From contig JAWXUP010000117.1 of NCBI GenBank assembly GCA_044426345.1, forward strand, positions 1 to 5,608: DNA of 5,608 nucleotides, given 5' to 3'. Below the pieces are notes generated by a model, which worked only from the letters and a program-made list of their open reading frames with translations, did no database searches and was not told where the DNA came from. Below, one piece after another: positions 1 to 5,293 of this stretch (its first letter is position 1; each line of letters begins with the position of its first letter). A program made the translations under genes and the position numbers. Source of the stretch: CAYJLC01 sp044426345. Lineage in GTDB: Bacteria > Bacillota > Clostridia > Oscillospirales > Butyricicoccaceae.

Positions 1-238
1 CCCCAGTTTTTCTGTACTTTTCTGTTGACACGATTGTATCACTTCCTTCTACATCATTGTTATCACATGATTTTTCATTCTTACAATTTAAAATTATTGG
101 CCCATTATTACCTCCTTCTCCGATTGTTGCCGTTAGCGTAGGCGAAACTTTTAATGGTCCACTATATCGGCAGTCACGTGCATGATTTTCAAACAATAAA
201 TCTCTTTTTTCTGGAATAATTTTTTCCTTGCTACTCAT
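1..238 (-). CDS. Element-borne methyltransferase-like N-terminal module reading out of the element's left end (partial)
   Basis: There are 79 open codons from ATG at 238, continuing past the window edge. Residues 14-50 reproduce the repeat of phage/ICE-type cytosine-5 methyltransferases: LLFENHA..CRYSGPLKV, then SPTLTATIGEGGNNGPIIL. They align with residues 60-88 of the methyltransferase fragment at the right end (19 of 29 identical by hand count). Residues 51-77 are a polar linker without recognisable similarity, and T78-G79 lie on the insertion core. The core is read ACT GGG G, the same frame as at the right end, so the inferred product is this module fused in frame to the downstream half of the interrupted methyltransferase. 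ATG 238 is preferred because GGAAAGGA at 257-250 precedes it; an in-frame ATG at 259 overlaps that RBS. The module is about 48% GC at 121-180, unlike its surroundings. It could instead be a passive scar of an earlier target. Confidence 0.72.
   Translation of the reverse strand, partial: MSSKEKIIPEKRDLLFENHARDCRYSGPLKVSPTLTATIGEGGNNGPIILNCKNEKSCDNNDVEGSDTIVSTEKYRKTG
2..7. repeat. Left copy of the integration core, CCCAGT
   Basis: Plus-strand CCCAGT (ACTGGG on minus) identical to 5345-5350 and in direct orientation. It abuts the inner inverted repeat at 8-17. Only one base (C at position 1) lies outside, so the flank itself is not visible. On the minus strand it is read ACT GGG, matching the methyltransferase frame at the right end. 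Confidence 0.75.
8..17. repeat. Left terminal inverted repeat
   Basis: TTTTCTGTAC, the exact reverse complement of 5335-5344, directly abutting the core. A second partial copy TTTTCTGT follows in tandem at 18-25. These are likely recombinase binding arms next to the crossover site. The repeat is also coding: it lies within the read-out ORF that starts at 238. Confidence 0.75.
28..34. repeat. Subterminal ACACGAT motif, left end
   Basis: ACACGAT on plus, 10 nt inside the left inverted repeat. The same heptamer occurs twice in inverted orientation inside the right end, suggesting a shared accessory binding site for the transposition proteins. Confidence 0.4.
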
Positions 239-249
239 AATTAAATTTG

Positions 250-257
250 TCCTTTCC
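250..257 (-). promoter_or_regulatory. Ribosome binding site for the methyltransferase-like read-out ORF
   Basis: The minus strand reads GGAAAGGA, followed by 11 nt and then ATG at 238. The spacing is slightly long but usable. It supports real translation initiation just after the operon terminator and decides the start codon over the in-frame ATG at 259. Confidence 0.55.
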
Positions 258-270
258 ATACATTTTGTTA

Positions 271-307
271 TAAAAAAACACAACTGAGTTTCTACTCTCA
301 GCTGTGT
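271..307 (-). terminator. Intrinsic terminator of the transposition operon
   Basis: On the minus strand an 11-bp stem (ACACAGCTGAG paired with CTCAGTTGTGT, one G-U pair) closes an 8-nt loop and is followed directly by seven T residues at 278-272. It starts 15 nt after the stop codon of the tnpC-like gene and so ends the four-gene operon. It lies just upstream of the RBS and start of the methyltransferase-like ORF at 238, so expression of that ORF would need read-through or a promoter that I could not identify. Confidence 0.88.
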
Positions 308-321
308 AATTTCTAATTCAA

Positions 322-729
322 TTAAAACTCAATTTTGTTTGCATTATTTTCTTTATGCATCATCAAGTGAAGTTCACCTCTTAAAACCTCAATTTCGTAT
401 TTAAGTTGTTCATTTTCGAATTGTAATCTTTTAATATATCCTTCTTTTTCTGCTAATTTTAGCTTTGTATTAGCTTCTGCTTTAACATAAATATCATTTG
501 GCAACTCATCACTAATTTGTATAATGCCATACTCTATTAATGTTTTTCGAACATGCGGTTTTGCAAACAATGAACGAGATAGTCCTGTTACCTCTATAAT
601 ATCTTTTATTTTGATATCATATCCTTGTGATTTCAATTCAATAATTGCCTTTTCAATCATTAAAATCGTTTTATTGCGTTCTGATTCTTGCTTGTCCAAC
701 AAATGTTTAGGTAGTGTTTTATGTTGCAT
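322..729 (-). CDS. tnpC: TnpC-like small DNA-binding accessory protein of a Tn554-type element
   Basis: A 135-residue basic protein. Residues 17-36 form a helix rich in Lys and Glu. Residues about 38-62 (IKDIIEVTGLSRS...HVRKTL) look like a helix-turn-helix. Residues about 84-122 form a Lys/Glu-rich heptad-like coiled coil (KLKLAEKEGYIKRLQFENEQL). Size, position as last gene and HTH-plus-coiled-coil build match TnpC of Tn554 (about 125 residues), which is not a recombinase but affects transposition efficiency and orientation; I recall a DUF6262 label for similar proteins. ATG 729 overlaps the stop of the third recombinase by 11 bp, and GAGGTGA at 742-736 gives a good RBS 6 nt upstream, so translational coupling is likely. 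The role here is inferred from synteny and fold rather than from close sequence recognition. Confidence 0.72.
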   Translation of the reverse strand: MQHKTLPKHLLDKQESERNKTILMIEKAIIELKSQGYDIKIKDIIEVTGLSRSLFAKPHVRKTLIEYGIIQISDELPNDIYVKAEANTKLKLAEKEGYIKRLQFENEQLKYEIEVLRGELHLMMHKENNANKIEF

Positions 730-2251
730 TTAATTTCACCTCATCAAGACTTTCTAATATTTCTTCATATAATTTTATATTTTTATCAGCAGTGTTTTTT
801 ATTAAAGGAAAACTGCTAAATTTCAAAGATTTATCTTTCCAAGCTATAATTTGTTCCTTGTAATATTCTACTTGTTCTTTATCAGGTACAAAGTATTTGC
901 AACTTAAGCAGTTTAGAATATCACTCTTACAACCTGTAATATCACTGCAAATCCCACCTCTAACTTTGTGAGCACGAGGATTTTTCAACAATCTTTTTTC
1001 AAGTTGTTCATCCATATTAAGTATTCTTCCAGCAAATAAAATATATTTTTTATCTGTCGATACATCTTCTTTGTGTAAATATTTCTGTTGCTTTATAATA
1101 GTTTCGGGCTGTAAGTTCAAGTGATTATACGAGTTGTAGATCATAGAATCGCCATGATGGTCAGTAATTTCTTTTATTTGAGCAATAGTAAACCCACTTG
1201 CGAGCCTATCTGTAATTCCATTATGCCTAAATTGATGAGATGTTACCTTATATGGATTACCGTCAGAATCTACAATTTTATGCTCGTTACAAACCTTTTT
1301 GAAATAAGCATTAATATAGTATTTTGTGACAACATAATAACTATTTCCGTATTTATAAATCTTTCCATTTTTATCAAAAGACTGTCTATAGCTTAACAAT
1401 GCACCTTTTTGATCATCTACAAAATGATGTTGAATTTCTCTTGCTACCTTTTGCTGCTCTTTTATTAATTTAATTAGATAACCACTAATACCCGTATCTT
1501 CTAAATGAATACTCCTTAATATCGGTTCTTGATGTCCACCATTTTGCTTCCAAGTTGGAATAAATAGCACATAATTTTCGCTATATCTTTTTAAGCAATC
1601 TATTCTTATTCCTGTAACTTCGCTTACACGAGACGGAATTAAGCGAAGTATCCAATACGCGCAACGCATGTGAAGAGGTAAATTTTCATCTTTAAATATT
1701 ACATCTAATCTATTTGCTACATTTGGTGGAATATATTTCATATCAAACTTACGTTGCATTATATATGGTGAGTTTTCAAATGGATTTCTGAGAATTTCGT
1801 TATTCCAACCATTCATTGTTTTAAAAAACATTTTAATAGATGACCAAACTCCTATTTTCGAGCTCTCCGAAAGAACGCCATTTTCCAAGTACTGATAAAA
1901 TGCTGTCACAGTATGTTCATTGCAAGTTGTCAACTCATGATTATTTTCATAAATGCTCATAAATTTGAAAAATCTAATAAGATCGCAAATGTATGTTTTA
2001 ACTGTCGCAATAGCCTTACCGTTTATTAGTGCTATTGCTGAAAAGTATTTGACCATATATTTATACTCTTTTGGAATTCCATTAAAGTATAATGTTACCA
2101 AATTTCGCTTCATAGAGGGAGCACGAATAAATATATCACATACCCATTTATCATCATCAAAACAAATATCATTGCCTAAAGTTTCGATAAACTTTATATA
2201 TTCAAGTTCTTTCGTCATTTGAAAACATTGTAAAATACTTGCATTATTCAT
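719..2251 (-). CDS. Third tyrosine recombinase of the element, with C-terminal cysteine cluster
   Basis: A 510-residue tyrosine recombinase/integrase that cuts and rejoins DNA through a 3'-phosphotyrosine. An N-terminal SAM-like core-binding region (about 60-165) precedes the catalytic domain. Visible catalytic residues are R208 (IPSRVSEV), probably K235 (TWKQNGG), H339-x-x-R342 (SHQFRH), H366 (DHHGD) and Y375 (YNSYNHL), nine residues after H366 as in XerD. A cysteine set follows at C435, C441, C448 and C451 (CLSC), probably a zinc-binding tail. All active-site residues are intact. Classical Tn554 has only two recombinases; this one sits between the tnpB-like and tnpC-like genes. ATG 2251 overlaps the tnpB stop by 8 bp, as tnpA and tnpB overlap. 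A TTG one codon upstream is possible, but ATG with GGTGGTG before it is preferred. Confidence 0.88.
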   Translation of the reverse strand: MNNASILQCFQMTKELEYIKFIETLGNDICFDDDKWVCDIFIRAPSMKRNLVTLYFNGIPKEYKYMVKYFSAIALINGKAIATVKTYICDLIRFFKFMSIYENNHELTTCNEHTVTAFYQYLENGVLSESSKIGVWSSIKMFFKTMNGWNNEILRNPFENSPYIMQRKFDMKYIPPNVANRLDVIFKDENLPLHMRCAYWILRLIPSRVSEVTGIRIDCLKRYSENYVLFIPTWKQNGGHQEPILRSIHLEDTGISGYLIKLIKEQQKVAREIQHHFVDDQKGALLSYRQSFDKNGKIYKYGNSYYVVTKYYINAYFKKVCNEHKIVDSDGNPYKVTSHQFRHNGITDRLASGFTIAQIKEITDHHGDSMIYNSYNHLNLQPETIIKQQKYLHKEDVSTDKKYILFAGRILNMDEQLEKRLLKNPRAHKVRGGICSDITGCKSDILNCLSCKYFVPDKEQVEYYKEQIIAWKDKSLKFSSFPLIKNTADKNIKLYEEILESLDEVKLNAT

Positions 2252-4079
2252 CAACTACACCACCATTCTCAATAGTCGAAACTATACTTTGATAACTTAC
2301 AAGAAGTTTGTACTCTTGTTTGTATTCCATATATTCTGTATAATCATATATTTGCGATTTAGTATATGACTCCACCAACTTATTGAAAATATACTTTTGT
2401 TGATCAAATAATTCTTGCCAATATGATAAATATTTACGTCCAGTACATAGATTTTTACAATTTATACAGTTGTACAAGCTATTGCGATACGGGCATACTT
2501 CATCCAGAGATTTATGCAAACAAAATCCTAATTCAACTCGTCTATATTCTAATCTAAAATCAGTATATAGAAGTTTTCTTTCTTCTTCCGTATATGACTC
2601 CATCTGCTCAGAGGATAGTAATATATCAAATTTTTCTTTAAAAAATTGTGTGTTTAGTTCAGCTAATTTCATTTTTCGTACTTCTGCATAATATCTGTCA
2701 GCGGTATCACTACACATATGCCCAAGCCAATATGCTAGTTCAGCAGTTGTAGCGCCTTGTTCTATTAATTTTACTGCTAAAGTTTTTCTTAATTGCCTTA
2801 CACTAAACTTCCATAAATTTCCATCATCGTCACATATATTGTGTTTAACTATTAAACTTTTAACACTTTTTATAAATGGTTGAGAATCCATGACTATATT
2901 TTCACACTTAGGTCTGTCGCTTAAAAAGATATATTTTGTACCTGAAATAGCTCTCTTGTTTTCAGTTAATGAAATGTAATTGTCTATTTTATTTGCTAGT
3001 TCTCGTGTTATCATAACTCTTTGACACTCATCAAGTCCTTTTGCTTTTCTCGAAGATAAAACTTTATGTGGTTTATATTTCAGCTGATATACATTATCAT
3101 AACGTGAATCTTCAATACAATCTTCTTCCAGAAAATATACTTCTTTTAAACGAAGTCCTGTATTTGTAAATATATCATAAATTAGTTTATTGACATTAGA
3201 TAATTCAATCGAATGTATATCCATTTGATAAACTATACTTTCTGGAATTGATTCAGTAGTCTTTGTATATTTACGCAAATTGTGAAAAATAAAATTTTCA
3301 AATGGATTTACATGTGGTATTGGAGAACGAATTTTTTCATTTCTAAAAGCCCCCATAAGATATGAATTTATATTATTTAAACTATTGATTGATTTTGCTA
3401 TACTATATTCAGAAAGTTTTTCACCACTATTCTTTTTATACTTAGTTTCTAAAAAAAGGAGTAATTCTCTAACATCGGTTTCTGTTATATCTGCAAAATA
3501 ATGAATTTCTGGTTTTATATTTAACAAAACATTAATTGCAATTTTCATAGCATAGAATGTAGATAAATTGACTTTATTAGAATATTTGAATTTATAGCAA
3601 AAATAATGTTTTACCTCTAATCTTAATGATGGAGAATTTATTGTTCTAAAATCAGCAGTTTCATTCCTCAAGCTACCACCATACATTCCATAAATTCTCC
3701 AGATATCATTGTCTATATTAATCTGCAAGTGATTTTCAGATATGAATTTCTTTCTCTGTTTTTTCTTCTCTTCCTGCGTGATTTTCTGTAATATGTCTAC
3801 AAATTTTTCATTATAATATCTAAGAACACTCAATTTTTTACTATGCGATATACTTCTAAATAAAGCTGTATCAGAAATCTGCAGTCTATTTTCTGTGAAT
3901 TTTTTAGCCATTGCTTTAATGTATTTTTCTAAAAATGGTATATCTTCTATCAAATATTTAATCAATCGATAATTTGTTTCCACTTTACTGATTTCAGATA
4001 AAGACTCATTTCTTTTCATAAGTTCTATTATTTTTTCCTTTACCTCTTTTGAAAGAGGTATATTATGATTTCTAATCAT
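2244..4079 (-). CDS. tnpB: TnpB-like tyrosine recombinase of a Tn554-type element
   Basis: 611 residues, close to the 630 of Tn554 TnpB, which works with TnpA in site-specific integration and excision. The long N-terminal part (1-150) is lysine-rich; a core-binding region (about 160-265) leads into the catalytic domain. Visible are R310 (TGLRLKEV), a lysine at K345 or K347 in the beta-hairpin, R428-x-x-R431 (SVRQLRKT), G453-H454 (LGHMCSD) and Y463 (DRYYAEV). Arginine stands where the first histidine of the usual HxxR box would be; the other positions are conserved. The tail carries C520, C529, C538, C541 and C545, a probable zinc-binding module like that in the neighbouring third recombinase. 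ATG 4079 lies inside the end of the tnpA-like gene (8-bp overlap) with only a weak GA-rich RBS, implying coupled translation. Confidence 0.87.
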   Translation of the reverse strand: MIRNHNIPLSKEVKEKIIELMKRNESLSEISKVETNYRLIKYLIEDIPFLEKYIKAMAKKFTENRLQISDTALFRSISHSKKLSVLRYYNEKFVDILQKITQEEKKKQRKKFISENHLQINIDNDIWRIYGMYGGSLRNETADFRTINSPSLRLEVKHYFCYKFKYSNKVNLSTFYAMKIAINVLLNIKPEIHYFADITETDVRELLLFLETKYKKNSGEKLSEYSIAKSINSLNNINSYLMGAFRNEKIRSPIPHVNPFENFIFHNLRKYTKTTESIPESIVYQMDIHSIELSNVNKLIYDIFTNTGLRLKEVYFLEEDCIEDSRYDNVYQLKYKPHKVLSSRKAKGLDECQRVMITRELANKIDNYISLTENKRAISGTKYIFLSDRPKCENIVMDSQPFIKSVKSLIVKHNICDDDGNLWKFSVRQLRKTLAVKLIEQGATTAELAYWLGHMCSDTADRYYAEVRKMKLAELNTQFFKEKFDILLSSEQMESYTEEERKLLYTDFRLEYRRVELGFCLHKSLDEVCPYRNSLYNCINCKNLCTGRKYLSYWQELFDQQKYIFNKLVESYTKSQIYDYTEYMEYKQEYKLLVSYQSIVSTIENGGVVDE

Positions 4080-5226
4080 TACATTCTCTCTTTCTATGAA
4101 GCTTTTCCATCACAGTTTTAGCTATTATCTGGTTGTTATGATCTCTATAACTATTTATTGATGAAGGATTTCTCCATCCCATACTTTCTAAAATAGCAAT
4201 ATCGGTAATATTATCTTCTGGGTAAAGGGCTTGATGTTCTAAAAATTCCATAGTTTTTGTACTGCGACCATTATGTGTGCGAATTTTATTCTCATCTAAG
4301 CCTGCTCTTTTTGCACAACTTTTAAGTATTTTTAAATAGTTGCGATATTTAAGTGGTTCACCTTGAAATTTTCCTTGATTTAGATTGATAAATAGATTTT
4401 GTCTTAGTTTTTGACTTTGAATTTCTGCATCAAATCGTTCAGTTTGTATATATCGATTGATAATTTTGCAAGTATCTGAAGGCAACGCAATAACTCTCAA
4501 TTGATTACTAATTGATGTAGCATTTTTTCTACCTTTAGAACGTGTAGGTTGAACTATTTTTTCTGTTGGATTATAACTATCTAATGTTACGCTTAAAACT
4601 TCATCAATCCTCATACCTTCTAAAGTTAGCCTAAAAACAGATTCATCTCTTAACGTTAGAAAATTATTAATTAAAGCTAGTTTTGTTTTTTCATCATACC
4701 ATTTTGTATACTCTTTGCTTGGCTTTAACATAGAAGCATAACTATCTACAAGATATTTATATTCATATGAATATATTTGTCCATAAAAATATGATTTGTT
4801 AGCATTAGCATTCTTTTTCTTGAAAACCATCTCTGTTGAAACAATTTCATCTAACCAAACATAAAATTTAGTTATTACAGCTATATATTTATTTAGTGTA
4901 GAAGTGCTTACACTTGATTGCAAAGATAAAACTTTATTATCTTTTAAGTCACCAAATATCAGTGAATGTAAAAACTGCCTCACTTCCTTATTGGTAGCAT
5001 TCTCATAGCTCATATTTTTTCTATCAAGCCAATTCAAAAATACTGATAGCTTCTTGGCATATTCTCTACCAGTTGTGGATTTCCTCATTCCTTTAATTTC
5101 TAACCACTGATTCACACGAAAGAGAGGTATATGATTTTTAACTATTAAATACCTCTCAAAATCTGTGCCATCATATCGTTTAAATCGAAACTTAACGACA
5201 CGATAAACTTCTTTTTTTGTCTGCAT
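4072..5226 (-). CDS. tnpA: TnpA-like tyrosine recombinase, first gene of the transposition operon
   Basis: 384 residues against 361 for Tn554 TnpA. The N-terminal region (about 36-130) resembles a SAM-like core-binding domain (TTGREYAKKLSVFLNWLD). The catalytic domain shows R206 (EGMRIDEV), probably K231 (RSKGRKN), H318-x-x-R321 (THNGRSTK), W351 in the second-histidine position (MGWRNPSS) and Y360 (INSYRDH), nine residues on. Tryptophan at that position is known from Cre-like enzymes, so the site looks competent. Start ATG 5226 follows AGGAGG by 9 nt and an extended -10 promoter. It lacks the cysteine tail seen in the two downstream recombinases. It probably provides one half of the synaptic complex acting on the CCCAGT core with TnpB and the third recombinase. 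Confidence 0.89.
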   Translation of the reverse strand: MQTKKEVYRVVKFRFKRYDGTDFERYLIVKNHIPLFRVNQWLEIKGMRKSTTGREYAKKLSVFLNWLDRKNMSYENATNKEVRQFLHSLIFGDLKDNKVLSLQSSVSTSTLNKYIAVITKFYVWLDEIVSTEMVFKKKNANANKSYFYGQIYSYEYKYLVDSYASMLKPSKEYTKWYDEKTKLALINNFLTLRDESVFRLTLEGMRIDEVLSVTLDSYNPTEKIVQPTRSKGRKNATSISNQLRVIALPSDTCKIINRYIQTERFDAEIQSQKLRQNLFINLNQGKFQGEPLKYRNYLKILKSCAKRAGLDENKIRTHNGRSTKTMEFLEHQALYPEDNITDIAILESMGWRNPSSINSYRDHNNQIIAKTVMEKLHRKRECND

Positions 5227-5284
5227 ATTGCAAAACCTCCTATTATTTATTATCTTTTAATTATAACAAATAGGTGTATTGCAA
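5226..5284. repeat. Pair of TATTGCAA repeats flanking the operon promoter
   Basis: TATTGCAA occurs at 5226-5233, overlapping the first base of the tnpA-like gene, and at 5277-5284, overlapping the -35 region. The copies are 51 bp apart, about five helical turns. The upstream copy is part of a 10-bp palindrome, TATTGCAATA (5277-5286). This could be an operator for autoregulation, perhaps by the HTH protein, but the motif is short and AT-rich DNA makes such matches fairly easy. Confidence 0.35.
5236..5241 (-). promoter_or_regulatory. Strong ribosome binding site of the tnpA-like gene
   Basis: AGGAGG on the minus strand, 9 nt before ATG 5226. It is the best Shine-Dalgarno in the operon; the downstream genes rely on overlaps and weaker sites. 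Confidence 0.85.
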
Positions 5285-5287
5285 TAA
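5260..5287 (-). promoter_or_regulatory. Probable operon promoter with extended -10
   Basis: The minus strand reads TGTTATAAT at 5268-5260, a perfect -10 with the TGn extension. A poor -35 (TTATTG, 5287-5282) lies 16 nt upstream, as is usual for extended -10 promoters. Transcription would start near 5253, giving a leader of about 27 nt. The promoter lies inside the element, after the stop codon of the truncated methyltransferase, so transposition genes would not depend on host transcription. Confidence 0.68.
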
Positions 5288-5293
5288 CAGTAA

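Noticed and set aside
267..295. Promoter using TATAAC (272-267) for the read-out ORF
   Set aside because: The hexamer 17 nt upstream is GTAGAA, the nearest TTG-type hexamer is only 5 nt away, and there is no TGn extension. It overlaps the terminator T-tract, so evidence is too weak.
271..307. Bidirectional terminator
   Set aside because: On the plus strand the stem is followed by AATTTCTAATTC, which lacks a proper T-tract, so only minus-strand termination is supported.
524..733. Plus-strand open frame of 69 codons opposite the tnpC-like gene
   Set aside because: It is antisense to a well-supported gene, has no good RBS, and its protein has no recognisable domain. Similar plus-strand frames at 1121-1396, 1953-2222 and 2470-2691 are rejected for the same reason.
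2252..2254. TTG start one codon upstream for the third recombinase
   Set aside because: ATG at 2251 is a better codon, has the GGTGGTG element at suitable distance, and gives the same 8-bp overlap seen between tnpA and tnpB.
719..5226. RIT (recombinase-in-trio) element
   Set aside because: Three tyrosine recombinases are present, but the 384/611 residue pair followed by a TnpC-like protein and the short core fit the Tn554 family better. A phylogeny could change this.
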